Shown: positions 19,295 through 28,860 of the stretch, one piece after another
How positions within the stretch are numbered: position 1 is the first letter of the stretch
How the letters are laid out: every line of letters starts with the position of its first letter
Assembly: GCF_000949475.1 (NCBI RefSeq)
Contig: NZ_JRHC01000004.1
Span: forward strand, 62,001-126,000
DNA from: Draconibacterium sediminis
Lineage (GTDB): Bacteria; Bacteroidota; Bacteroidia; Bacteroidales; Prolixibacteraceae
Length of the DNA: 64,000 nt
Reading direction: 5' to 3'
Made by a program: the position numbers and the translations under genes
Notes under the pieces: generated by a model
Databases searched by the model: none
What the model was told of the DNA's origin: nothing
The model's input: the letters and a program-made list of their open reading frames with translations, nothing else

Positions 19295-21529
19295 ATGATG
19301 ATCAAGAGAACATATCTTTTACTGCTCCTGCCAATACTTTGCGGTTTTATGGCTTGTACCAACAGCACAAGTACCTCTCAAACCACATCGCCGGAAGAAA
19401 CATTAATTCGGCGTGTATTGCCCGAATATGCTTCCAATTTCGTTGTAGAAATTGATAGTACTGGCGAAAAAGACTGGTTTGAAATTGAGTCAGTTAACAA
19501 CAAAATTGTTTTGCGTGGCAACAACGGGGTTTCCATTGCATCGGCCTTGTATTACTACTTAAAAGAATATGCCAATTGCCAGGTTACATGGAACGGCACC
19601 AATTTGAATCTGCCGGAACAACTTCCAACTGTTTCGGAAAAGATACATAAAGATAGTCCGTACGAATACCGCTACTACTTAAATTACTGCACCTTTAATT
19701 ACAGCATGAGCTGGTGGGACTGGAAGCGCTGGGAAAAGGAAATCGACTGGATGGCTTTACACGGCATAAATATGCCACTGGCCATTACCGGCGAAGAATA
19801 CATTTGGGATGAGGTGTATCGATCGTACGGTTTTACCGACGAAGATTTTGATCCGTTTTTTAGCGGACCCTCCTATTTTTCGTGGTTTTGGATGGGTAAC
19901 CTCGATGGTTGGGGTGGGCCTTTACCAATGAGCTGGAAAGAGACTCACCGCGATTTGCAGCAAAAAATAGTACAGCGCCAGCGCGAACTGGGAATGAAAC
20001 CGGTTCTCCCGGCGTTTACAGGCCACGTACCCGCATCGTTTAAAAAACATTTCCCCAATGCCAATCTCAAACAAACCAACTGGGGCAACGATTTTGAAGA
20101 TACTTTTATTCTGGATGCCGACGATCCGCTTTTTGCTGAAATCGGAAAAAAATTCCTGGAAATCCAGAAGAAAATATACGGAACCGATCACCTGTATTCT
20201 GCCGATACTTTTAACGAAAACGAACCGCCTTCCGATGATCCTGAATATTTATCGGAACTCAGTAGTAAAGTTTTTGAGGGGATGAAGGCTGCCGACCCGG
20301 ATGCTGTTTGGGTGATGCAGGGCTGGCTGTTTTACAGTCACCGCGACTTCTGGAAAGAACCACAGATAAAAGGTTTACTTGGCGCTGTACCCGACGACCG
20401 GATGATTATTCTGGATCTGGCATCGGAGATTGAGCCTGTTTGGAAACGTACCGAAGCATTTTACGGCAAACAGTGGATTTGGAATATGCTCCACAACTTT
20501 GGTGGAAACATTAGCATGTTTGGCCGTATCGAAAATGTGGCTGCACACCCTGCCGAAGCACTAAATGACACCACCTCGGGGAAAATGAAAGGAATCGGGT
20601 TAACCATGGAAGGCATTGAACAGAATCCGGTTTTGTACGAATTAATGACCGACAATACCTGGCGAAATACTCCAATTGACCTAAAGGAATGGTTAAAAAG
20701 CTACATTGAAAACCGCTACGGAAAAACAAACACCGAGCTTGAAAAAGGCTGGGATATTTTAGTTGAAACAGCATACAACGGCAAAACAATACGCGATGGA
20801 GCCGAATCCATCATCGTGTCGCGACCCACTTTTGAAGGTTACCGCCGCTGGGCGCGCACCAAACTAAATTATGCACCTGAGGATTTGTTGCCAGCCTGGG
20901 ATTTATTTGTAAAGCAAATTCCGGGATGTGCCCAGTCTGATGGTTTTCAATACGATTTGGTTGACCTTACCCGGCAGGTTCTGGCCAACTATGCGATGCC
21001 GGTTCAACAACAAATAACACTGGCTTACAATCGCAACGACAAAGAAAGTTTTGAAAAATACAGCGCCGAATTCATCGAATTAATTGACGACATGGACAGG
21101 CTGCTGGCAACCCGAAAAGATTTTTTACTTGGCCCCTGGATTGCCGATGCCAGAAACTGGGGACAAAACGAACAAGAAAAAGCACTGTACGAACAGAATG
21201 CCCGCAACCTGATTACACTTTGGGGCGGAGCCAATAACCGTTTGCACGAATACAGCAACCGCCAGTGGAGCGGCCTGTTCAGCGACTTTTACAAACCGCG
21301 TTGGGAACAATTTTTTGCCAATGTAAAAGACAACTGGGGACAATTTGATCAAATTGAATTCGACGAAAATATCAAACAGTGGGAGTGGAACTGGGTACTC
21401 GAACGTAAAGACTTTCCGGTGAATGCCAGCGGAAGCCCTACTGAATTTGCCGCCGAATTACACCGGAAATACCGCGAACGAATTGTTCCGTTAACTGAAA
21501 TTCAACCCGATATAAAATACAATTACTAG
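19295..21529 (+). CDS. GH89 alpha-N-acetylglucosaminidase (NAGLU-like)
   Basis: The frame is open from 19220, but the lipoprotein signal starts at the ATG at 19295 (MMIKRTYLLL, Cys21 in FMAC), giving 744 residues. The GH89 architecture is complete: an N-terminal domain, a barrel with YLNYCTFNYSMSWWDWKRWEKEIDWMALHGIN-type sequence (strings here split), and a helical C-terminal domain. The two catalytic glutamates match human NAGLU: E308 in ADTFNENEPP (E316 in NAGLU) and E439 in LTMEGIEQNP (E446 in NAGLU). It removes terminal alpha-linked GlcNAc from glycans such as heparan-type or mucin-type chains. The acetyltransferase gene begins 2 bases after its stop. Confidence 0.92.
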   Translation: MMIKRTYLLLLLPILCGFMACTNSTSTSQTTSPEETLIRRVLPEYASNFVVEIDSTGEKDWFEIESVNNKIVLRGNNGVSIASALYYYLKEYANCQVTWNGTNLNLPEQLPTVSEKIHKDSPYEYRYYLNYCTFNYSMSWWDWKRWEKEIDWMALHGINMPLAITGEEYIWDEVYRSYGFTDEDFDPFFSGPSYFSWFWMGNLDGWGGPLPMSWKETHRDLQQKIVQRQRELGMKPVLPAFTGHVPASFKKHFPNANLKQTNWGNDFEDTFILDADDPLFAEIGKKFLEIQKKIYGTDHLYSADTFNENEPPSDDPEYLSELSSKVFEGMKAADPDAVWVMQGWLFYSHRDFWKEPQIKGLLGAVPDDRMIILDLASEIEPVWKRTEAFYGKQWIWNMLHNFGGNISMFGRIENVAAHPAEALNDTTSGKMKGIGLTMEGIEQNPVLYELMTDNTWRNTPIDLKEWLKSYIENRYGKTNTELEKGWDILVETAYNGKTIRDGAESIIVSRPTFEGYRRWARTKLNYAPEDLLPAWDLFVKQIPGCAQSDGFQYDLVDLTRQVLANYAMPVQQQITLAYNRNDKESFEKYSAEFIELIDDMDRLLATRKDFLLGPWIADARNWGQNEQEKALYEQNARNLITLWGGANNRLHEYSNRQWSGLFSDFYKPRWEQFFANVKDNWGQFDQIEFDENIKQWEWNWVLERKDFPVNASGSPTEFAAELHRKYRERIVPLTEIQPDIKYNY

Positions 21530-21531
21530 TT

Positions 21532-22674
21532 ATGGAAAATAGCATTCAAAAAAAGCCGGAGCGCTTTCTTTCGCTTGATGTTTTCAGAGGCCTGACCATT
21601 GCCCTGATGATTGTGGTTAACACGCCGGGAACGGGTGCACATCTTTATCCTTACCTGGTTCATGCAAAGTGGTTTGGATTTACACTGGCCGATTTGGTGT
21701 TTCCATCTTTCTTGTTTGCCATGGGAAATGCCATGAGTTTTTCGATGCTGAAAATGAAGAACATGCCGGCAGGAAAAGTCTGGGCAAAAATTATAAAACG
21801 TACCACTATTATTTTTCTTTTGGGCTACCTGATGTACTGGTATCCTTTTTTCGAGTTTGGCACCGACGGGAACTTTCTATGGAAACCCATTGCCGAAACG
21901 CGTATTATGGGTGTTTTGCAACGAATAGCCTTGTGTTATTTCTTTGCTTCAGCCATTTTCTATTACCTCTCTGAAAAAGTGGCGCTTATTATTTCAGGCG
22001 CTATTTTGCTGGCTTACTGGGGTATTTTATATGTTTTTGGCGAGCAGGGTGCGTGGCTCGAAATGGCAAACAATGCGGCATCAAAATTCGATTTGGCAGT
22101 TTTGGGGCAAGGACATATTTATAAGAAAGACAGCATTCCCTTTGATCCGGAAGGACTACTCAGCACGTTGCCTGCCGTTGTAAATGTGCTGTGGGGTTAT
22201 ATGGCCGGTATATTTATTCAGAAAAAAGGAAAATCATTCGAGGGTATTGCCAAACTTTTAATGCTTGCTGTTGGAATGATTGCACTGGCACATTGGTGGA
22301 ACCTGGTTTTCCCCCTGTCGAAAAAATTATGGACAAGCTCTTTTGTGCTTTACACCGTTGGCTGGGATTTGGCAATAATGGCCGTTTTAGTGTATGCAAT
22401 TGAATTGCGTAAGCTAAAATTCGGCGTTCAGTTTTTTAATATCTTCGGAAAAAATCCGCTGTTTATTTACTTATTCTCAGAGCTGTTTTATATTACACTC
22501 CGCATGATTCCGGTAAACAAACATCAGGATGCGTTTGAATGGTTTAGTGAACAGATCTTTCAGCAAATTTTTCCCGGAGCTTTTGGTTCGTTTGCAACAG
22601 CCATTGCTTACGTTATGCTGTGCTGGGCGCTGGGATGGTGGTTAAATAAAAAGCGTATTTATATAAAAATTTAG
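21532..22674 (+). CDS. HGSNAT-like / DUF5009 membrane acetyltransferase
   Basis: The 380-residue integral membrane protein has about 10-11 hydrophobic segments. The conserved start is RFLSLDVFRGLTIALMIVVN, then HLYPYLVHAKWFGFTLADLV and FPSFLFAMGNAMSFS. This is the DUF5009/HGSNAT (YeiB-related) family. Human HGSNAT moves acetyl groups from cytosolic acetyl-CoA across the membrane to terminal alpha-glucosamine, and NAGLU then removes the resulting GlcNAc. The gene lies 2 bases after the GH89 gene and is surely co-translated, which makes an analogous two-step job likely here. This function is inferred, since bacterial members are poorly tested. Confidence 0.82.
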   Translation: MENSIQKKPERFLSLDVFRGLTIALMIVVNTPGTGAHLYPYLVHAKWFGFTLADLVFPSFLFAMGNAMSFSMLKMKNMPAGKVWAKIIKRTTIIFLLGYLMYWYPFFEFGTDGNFLWKPIAETRIMGVLQRIALCYFFASAIFYYLSEKVALIISGAILLAYWGILYVFGEQGAWLEMANNAASKFDLAVLGQGHIYKKDSIPFDPEGLLSTLPAVVNVLWGYMAGIFIQKKGKSFEGIAKLLMLAVGMIALAHWWNLVFPLSKKLWTSSFVLYTVGWDLAIMAVLVYAIELRKLKFGVQFFNIFGKNPLFIYLFSELFYITLRMIPVNKHQDAFEWFSEQIFQQIFPGAFGSFATAIAYVMLCWALGWWLNKKRIYIKI

Positions 22675-22731
22675 TTTCAGTACGGTGATCTTGCTGAAAA
22701 CAGCAAAAGCTTCATCACTAAAAAATGTAAT

Positions 22732-24387
22732 ATGGGAATGATGAAAAAGTTCAGTTTAAACACCTCTGCCTTGCTCTTGGTTTTGCTTTTTTCGATACAA
22801 ATTAATGCGCAGGTTACGGAGCGGCAAAAGCCTGAAGAATGGAACCGCCTAGTTAAAGGCGGACGTTTTTTAGACCGTTTTATGCCCATTTCTCCGCTCG
22901 GGAAGTTAACAACTGAAACATGGGGTGCTGAAGGCGTTATTCCGCGCTATACCGATAACGGAATTGAAGACCCGGACTGGTCGTATTGGGGTGGAAACAT
23001 TTTAAAGGGCGACGACGGAAAATTCCATTTGTTTGTTTGTCGCTGGCCCGAAAATTCGCCCAAAGGACACATGGAATGGCCGAAATCGGAAGTAGTTCAT
23101 GCAGTAGCCGACAATACAATGGGGCCTTTTAAAGTACAGTCGGTAATAGGGAAAGGACACAATCCCGAAGCCTACCGCATGAAAGATGGTCGTTATATTA
23201 TTTATGTAATTGATGGTTATTACCTTGCCGAAAGTATTGACGGCCCCTGGAAAGCCGGAAAGTTTGAATTCAATCCGCGTGACAGGGAAATTATTGAAGG
23301 ACTTTCGAACCTGTCGTTCGTTCAGCGCGAAGATGGGTCGTTTGTGATGGTTTGCCGTGGTGGCGGAATCTGGCTGAGCAAAGATGGCCTTTCGCCCTGG
23401 CAGCAGGTAACTTCAAAACGGGTTTACCCCGATGTTGACGGCCGCTTTGAAGACCCGGTTATCTGGCGCGACAATGTACAATACAACCTGATTGTAAATG
23501 ACTGGTTGGGGCGCATTGCTTTCTACCTGCGCTCGAAAGACGGCGTTCACTGGAAAGTTGATCCGGGCGAGGCATATATTCCCGGCATTACAGTTTATAC
23601 CGACGGAACAAATGAAGACTGGTTTAAATACGAACGCATCAAAATTTTTCAGGATGAATACCGCCGCGCTGTTCAGGCCAATTTTGCGGTAATCGATACC
23701 ATAAAATGGGATGACAAAACCAACGACAGACACAGCTCAAAAAATATTGGTATTCCCTTAAACAAAGGGGTTTTGATGACCATTCTTGATGAAGAGAAGA
23801 TTGATGACAATACAAAAACTATCCGCGTAAAAATTGAGGCAGAACCCAGCTTCAATCCGCTAACGGATATCGATGTTAATTCGCTGCATTTTGGCGCTCC
23901 CGAAGTGGTCAATTTTGGTGGCGGCTGCACGGTTTCAGGCACCGAACCGGATGGCAACGATTTGATTGTGACTTTTAAGGGTTCAAACAATGGATTCAGA
24001 GACGATAGTTTTGCCGCCAAATTATTGGGAAAAGACAAGAACGGTAAATTACTTCTGGGATATGCACGTTTGCCGTGGGTTGAATACATCGAGCCCATAT
24101 TATCGGCACGTTTGCCGGTATTAAATGCCAACGGAAACCTTGAGGTGGAAGTAGAGAACTTTGGGCAAATTGCTTCGAAAAACGCCAGCTTGAAAATTGA
24201 ACTGGTAAACGAACAGGAAACAATTGAAATTGCTTCAGCTAAAATTCCCGGCTTAAACCCATTCGAAAAAACGAAGATTAGCATGAAGTGCTCAAAAATA
24301 CCGTCGGAGGACGCACAATTAAAAGTAAGCATTACGTACAACAGAAAAATGATGGAGTCCTTAACAGGGACATTAAGGATAGACTAA
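22732..24387 (+). CDS. Putative beta-propeller glycoside hydrolase, family unassigned
   Basis: The 551-residue secreted protein has a signal peptide (about 1-25, ending INAQ). The first ~360 residues look like a five-bladed propeller of the GH43/GH117/GH-F kind: repeated DGKFHLFVCRW, DGRYIIYVIDGYYLAESIDGPW, DGSFVMVCRGGGIWLSKDG and FEDPVIWRDNVQYNLIV segments. Acidic residues in PRYTDNGIEDPDWSYWGGN and FEDPV are candidate catalytic ones. The last ~180 residues form beta-sandwich domains, probably carbohydrate-binding or structural. I cannot place it in a CAZy family with confidence. It is the last enzyme of PUL 2, 57 bases after the acetyltransferase. Confidence 0.55.
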   Translation: MGMMKKFSLNTSALLLVLLFSIQINAQVTERQKPEEWNRLVKGGRFLDRFMPISPLGKLTTETWGAEGVIPRYTDNGIEDPDWSYWGGNILKGDDGKFHLFVCRWPENSPKGHMEWPKSEVVHAVADNTMGPFKVQSVIGKGHNPEAYRMKDGRYIIYVIDGYYLAESIDGPWKAGKFEFNPRDREIIEGLSNLSFVQREDGSFVMVCRGGGIWLSKDGLSPWQQVTSKRVYPDVDGRFEDPVIWRDNVQYNLIVNDWLGRIAFYLRSKDGVHWKVDPGEAYIPGITVYTDGTNEDWFKYERIKIFQDEYRRAVQANFAVIDTIKWDDKTNDRHSSKNIGIPLNKGVLMTILDEEKIDDNTKTIRVKIEAEPSFNPLTDIDVNSLHFGAPEVVNFGGGCTVSGTEPDGNDLIVTFKGSNNGFRDDSFAAKLLGKDKNGKLLLGYARLPWVEYIEPILSARLPVLNANGNLEVEVENFGQIASKNASLKIELVNEQETIEIASAKIPGLNPFEKTKISMKCSKIPSEDAQLKVSITYNRKMMESLTGTLRID

Positions 24388-24535
24388 GAGGGATTGGACA
24401 GTTAGACGAAGCACCAGGAAAAGCATTTAATCTTTTGGGATCTGCAAATAAACTATTGCCTTTATTTCTGAAAAGTAAGTGTTGCAGGTGTTTCTTCATT
24501 TGCAAATTACATCAACTAAACAAATATTAATCAGC

Positions 24536-24713
24536 ATGATAAGAACTACAAATGCCGCTGTTAAGTCGGCACAACAAAAGATTAACAACCCCGGAAAGCA
24601 CAAACTGAAAATTTGAATGGTTGATCCCGGTGTAATGCTCGATCAGATTTTAATCGATTTGGGCGGCAGGAAGGGGAGTCATGCTCTCCAGAAGGAAACC
24701 AAATTTAGAAAAT
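24536..24713 (+). pseudogene. Remnant of a glycosidase C-terminal tail (GH115-like) with internal UGA
   Basis: Two short in-frame segments separated by one TGA read as the end of a glycosidase: NPGKHKLKI, stop, then MVDPGVMLDQILIDLGGRKGS. Enzymes with a GH115_C-type tail end in a similar order, with Gly-Lys-His, then Leu-Lys-x-Trp-Met-x-Asp-Pro-Gly-Val and a final Gly-Gly-Leu-Lys-Pro-Ser. The TGA falls exactly where a Trp (TGG) is expected. No catalytic part remains upstream; the 150 bases between the propeller hydrolase and this piece hold nothing recognisable. It is most likely a decayed gene end. The family name is from memory of the motif. Confidence 0.5.
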
Positions 24714-24776
24714 GAAGTACAGCAGAATAAAAGCTTTATATTAGTATTTGTAAGAAAACGATCAAACTGGTTTAAA

Positions 24777-27700
24777 ATGCTCATCAGGTATGTATTGATA
24801 ATTTGTTTGTTAGTCTCCACAGAAGCGTTTAGTCAGGGAATAAAATTCGAACATTATTCCGATGACCAGGGACTTTCGCATAACTCGGTCAGGCATATCA
24901 CACAAGACAATACCGGTTTGTTGTGGCTCGGCACTTTTGATGGGCTAAACAGTTTCGATGGCAACAACTTTACGGTTTACAAAAGCAAGTCGAAAACGCG
25001 GAAGAGCATAAACAACGACGACATTACCGCACTTGCATTCAACAACAGTTCCGACCAAATGTGGATTGGAACAAGAAACGGGCTTACCCAACTTGATTTA
25101 AGAACATCTGAGTTTAAAACCTTTTTACCCGAGGAAGACAATCCGCAAAGTTTACCCGATCCTGAGATAAGAGCCTTGTTCATCGACAAACTCGACCGTG
25201 TTTGGGTGGGCACAAAAGACCAGGGACTATACATTTACAATGCAATAACCAACGACTTTACTAAGGTTGAAATCAACGGTTTTAACTACATCAAATCGAT
25301 ATACGAAGATGCGGATGGTTCGATCTGGATAGGAAGCAACGGAAGAGGTGGCATTGCAAAGATTAATCTGAACAGCGCCGGTGCCGTTGTAACGATAAAA
25401 ACCTACGAATTGTTTGTTCCCGGTTCGGAAGAAGTAAACCCTTATACTTACTTTATATATCAGGATAATAAATCGGATATTTTTGTGGGAACAAGAGAAG
25501 GCTTGTATAAACTCGATAAAGCTGAAGATACTTTTAAGTTACTTCCGATTGCCAATACATCGGTCCGGAATTTATTAGGTCCCTATTTTATTTGTGTTGC
25601 ACAGGCTCCTAACGGAAAATACTGGGTTGGAACGCTTGGCGGACTGCTTGTTTGCGATCAGTTAGAAGACATAAGTACCGGAAATTATGAGTGGTATTAT
25701 TCGGTATTGTCAGATCAATCGTCGCTGGTAGATAACTCCGTTTCGGCTTTATATTTCGATCATTCAGGGGTATTATGGATAGGTACCGAGAATGGACTGG
25801 ACAAATACGACGCGTACAAGAACCAGTTTAAAAGCATAAAGGATATTTCGCTTTTTATCAACGATAAGATTCCAAGGATCAGCGGTTTTGCTCAAACTTA
25901 TGACGATAAGCTTATTGTATCAACCCATGACAATGGCCTGTTTTTAGGAGAGAACAATAAATTCTCGGTACTTTCAAACAAATTCAAAAAAATAACCAGC
26001 ATTTATACCTACGATGGGAAAACCTTTTTCTGCGGATTATGGAATGGCGATATTCTGGTGTTTAATTACATTACCCGGACTTTTACCACGGTTGATGTTG
26101 GCTTTGGCGAAACACCAACTTTTGCTTTCACACGGATGGAAAACGGCGGTTTATTTATCGGATCGCACGGTAATGGAGCTGTAGTGCTTAACACAGAAAC
26201 GAATACTTATAACCCGCTTCTTCCTGATTTTTTCTACGATATTTCTACTAACCAGGCATTTTCGGATGCCGATGGCAAACTTTGGCTGGCCACCGAAACA
26301 GGTGTAATACGCTACAATCCGCTTACAAATGAGGCTAAAATGTACCATAGCTACCTGCGCTTACCGGGAGATTCTTTGGCTATGTGTGCAAAAGATATCG
26401 GGATTGACAGCCAGGGAAAAATTTGGGTAGCAACAACAGAAGGACTGGTATATTACTCCAGAATTGAAGATGAATTTACGCTGGTTGATACAACGGGCGA
26501 ACTTCGCGAAGACTGGATTACGGATATTCGGTTTGAGAAGGACGGAAAAATGTGGTTAAACTTTAACAACAACAGGGTTGGAAGTTATAATCCATCAACA
26601 GAGCAATTAAATGTTTATCATATCAATAACGGAATCCGACTCGATATTTTCAGTAACAGGGGGTTCTTACTTCTCAATGATTCAATTGTTTATGTGCCGG
26701 GAAAAGAAGGGATTATATACTTTCCCACAACTATTGTAAACGACAATACAGTTTCGGAACCGCCATTTATTACCGAAGTAAAAGTTCAGAACGAAAAAGT
26801 TTTCCCGGGCGATATTATTAACGGGCAGGTAATTCTTAACGAGGATATTAACTACTCCAAAAGAATGACATTAAAATATGCCAACCGCAACTTTTCTCTT
26901 TCATTCTCGTCGCCATCGTATGTTAACGTAAGGTTGAACAAATACCAGTACATGCTCGAAGGTTTTGATGAAGAATGGATTACAAGCGATAACAATTCAC
27001 GCAATATTCAATATACCAATTTATACCCGGGAACTTATGTTTTTAAGGTTAAAGTGCAAAATAGCAGTGGATTTTGGAGCGATGTGTCGGCTTATACAAT
27101 CGATATTGAGCCTCCTTTCTGGCTTACTTATAAAAGCATCATATTGTTTATCCTTCTTATTTCTTTAATTATCTACTTAGTACATACACAAATAAGAAAA
27201 AGTATGTTGCTTAAGCAGGAATTGGTTCTTGAGAAAGTAAAGCACGAAAAAGATGAAAAGCTGAACGACGAAAAACTGCGGTTTTTTACCAATATTTCGC
27301 ACGAATTGCGTACACCGATTTCATTAATTCTTGGACCTGCCAAACAACTTATTGAAGAAGGACGTGTAACTGATTACCAAAAAAGCCGGGTGGAGTTAAT
27401 TCTTAATAATTCGGGCAGGCTGTTGCATTTGGTTAACCAATTGCTTGATTTCAGAAAAGCACAAACCGGGGAGTTAAAACTGAAAGTTTCGGATACCGAT
27501 ATTTTAGAGCTAACAAAAAATGCATTTAATTCTTTTAAAAGTTTTGCATCAGAAAAAAGTATAAATTTCAATTTAACGACTGAACACGATCAGATTCTGG
27601 GCTGGATTGATCGCGATAAATACGATAAGGTGCTTTACAACCTTTTATCGAATGCTATAAAATTTACGCCTAAATATGGCAATGTTGATTTATATGTGGG

Positions 27701-28799
27701 AGTGATAAACGATGGAACACAAAAACTGCATGTTGAAGTTAGCGACAACGGCATCGGTATTCCTCCCGAAAGTATCGATAAAATTTTTAAGCGTTTTTAC
27801 CAGGCCGAGAATAGTAAAACCGAAAACACCGGATCGGGAATTGGTTTGTCGTTGGTGGATTCGTTGCTTAAAATACATAAGGCAACGATAAATGTTCAAA
27901 GCGAACAGGGAAAAGGGAGTGTTTTTACCGTTAAAATCCCTATTGAAAGAAAAAGCTATAAAGAACATGAAATTTTTGATGTAAACACAACATTTTACGA
28001 CGACGAGGTTCAACCGAAATTGCAACCCAAACAGGTGCTTCAGTCAACCTCGTTAAAAGAAAAAATTCTGGTGATCGAAGACAACATCGAATTAAGAAAG
28101 TTTATTGTTGATTATTTATCGGACACCTACAAGGTTTATGAAGCTGAAGACGGACTTAAAGGACTGTTGCTGTGCAGGCAGATAAAACCAATGCTTTGTA
28201 TATCAGATATAAAAATGCCGGTTAAAGATGGTTTTGAGTTTTGTATGGAACTAAAAAAGGACGATCTCATTAGTCATATCCCGGTTATTTTGCTAACGGC
28301 ATTATCCGATAACGAAAACCAAATTAAAGGCTACAAACTGGGTGCCGACGGGTATGTTGCAAAACCCTTCGATCCGTTGTTGCTAAAAATACAGATTCAG
28401 AATATCATTAAGTCAAGGATCGATTTAAAAGCAAAATTCTCGGGAGAAGTTGAAAGTAAAATAAACATTTTATCGCACTCTCCGGTCGACGAAGTGTTTA
28501 TCAATAAGCTTAGCCAATTAATCGAAGAAAATATACAAAACCCAGATCTAAATATTGATTTCCTGTGTAAAGAAATGGGGATTAGTTCATCGAAACTATA
28601 TCGTAAAATAAAGGAATTAACAAACCTTTCGCCCAACGAATTTGTAAGGACTTTACGCCTGAAGAAATCGGCTCAATTGTTAAAAAGCAAAGAGTACAAT
28701 GTCTCGGAAGTATCGGATATTGTTGGCTTTAACGACCCGCTATACTTTAGCCGTTGTTTTAAAAAGCAGTTTGGTTTTTCGCCAAGTACTTTGTTGTAG
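24777..28799 (+). CDS. Hybrid two-component system sensor/regulator (HTCS) of PUL 2
   Basis: The frame is open from 24681, but the ATG at 24777 starts a proper signal peptide (MLIRYVLIICLLVSTEAFSQ) and gives 1340 residues. In order: periplasmic propeller repeats (about 25-700, many LWIGTENGLDKYD-type motifs), a Y_Y_Y domain (about 715-775), a membrane segment (about 782-805), HisKA with the phospho-acceptor H842 in NISHELRTP, HATPase with SDNGIGIP and GSGIGLSLV, a receiver domain (from about 1096) with the phospho-acceptor D1144 in CISDIKMPVKDG, and a C-terminal AraC-type DNA-binding domain. HTCS proteins bind an oligosaccharide in the periplasm and switch on their PUL. It is encoded at the end of PUL 2 and is its likely activator. 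Confidence 0.93.
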   Translation: MLIRYVLIICLLVSTEAFSQGIKFEHYSDDQGLSHNSVRHITQDNTGLLWLGTFDGLNSFDGNNFTVYKSKSKTRKSINNDDITALAFNNSSDQMWIGTRNGLTQLDLRTSEFKTFLPEEDNPQSLPDPEIRALFIDKLDRVWVGTKDQGLYIYNAITNDFTKVEINGFNYIKSIYEDADGSIWIGSNGRGGIAKINLNSAGAVVTIKTYELFVPGSEEVNPYTYFIYQDNKSDIFVGTREGLYKLDKAEDTFKLLPIANTSVRNLLGPYFICVAQAPNGKYWVGTLGGLLVCDQLEDISTGNYEWYYSVLSDQSSLVDNSVSALYFDHSGVLWIGTENGLDKYDAYKNQFKSIKDISLFINDKIPRISGFAQTYDDKLIVSTHDNGLFLGENNKFSVLSNKFKKITSIYTYDGKTFFCGLWNGDILVFNYITRTFTTVDVGFGETPTFAFTRMENGGLFIGSHGNGAVVLNTETNTYNPLLPDFFYDISTNQAFSDADGKLWLATETGVIRYNPLTNEAKMYHSYLRLPGDSLAMCAKDIGIDSQGKIWVATTEGLVYYSRIEDEFTLVDTTGELREDWITDIRFEKDGKMWLNFNNNRVGSYNPSTEQLNVYHINNGIRLDIFSNRGFLLLNDSIVYVPGKEGIIYFPTTIVNDNTVSEPPFITEVKVQNEKVFPGDIINGQVILNEDINYSKRMTLKYANRNFSLSFSSPSYVNVRLNKYQYMLEGFDEEWITSDNNSRNIQYTNLYPGTYVFKVKVQNSSGFWSDVSAYTIDIEPPFWLTYKSIILFILLISLIIYLVHTQIRKSMLLKQELVLEKVKHEKDEKLNDEKLRFFTNISHELRTPISLILGPAKQLIEEGRVTDYQKSRVELILNNSGRLLHLVNQLLDFRKAQTGELKLKVSDTDILELTKNAFNSFKSFASEKSINFNLTTEHDQILGWIDRDKYDKVLYNLLSNAIKFTPKYGNVDLYVGVINDGTQKLHVEVSDNGIGIPPESIDKIFKRFYQAENSKTENTGSGIGLSLVDSLLKIHKATINVQSEQGKGSVFTVKIPIERKSYKEHEIFDVNTTFYDDEVQPKLQPKQVLQSTSLKEKILVIEDNIELRKFIVDYLSDTYKVYEAEDGLKGLLLCRQIKPMLCISDIKMPVKDGFEFCMELKKDDLISHIPVILLTALSDNENQIKGYKLGADGYVAKPFDPLLLKIQIQNIIKSRIDLKAKFSGEVESKINILSHSPVDEVFINKLSQLIEENIQNPDLNIDFLCKEMGISSSKLYRKIKELTNLSPNEFVRTLRLKKSAQLLKSKEYNVSEVSDIVGFNDPLYFSRCFKKQFGFSPSTLL

Positions 28800-28860
28800 A
28801 TATTCCGTTGCGGGAATTAGTCGTTTTAAGGAAATTCCTTTCAGGAAATAAAACAACTAT

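Noticed and set aside
24288-24530. An 80-codon frame overlapping the end of the propeller hydrolase
   Set aside because: It is a shifted reading of the hydrolase end and has no recognisable feature.
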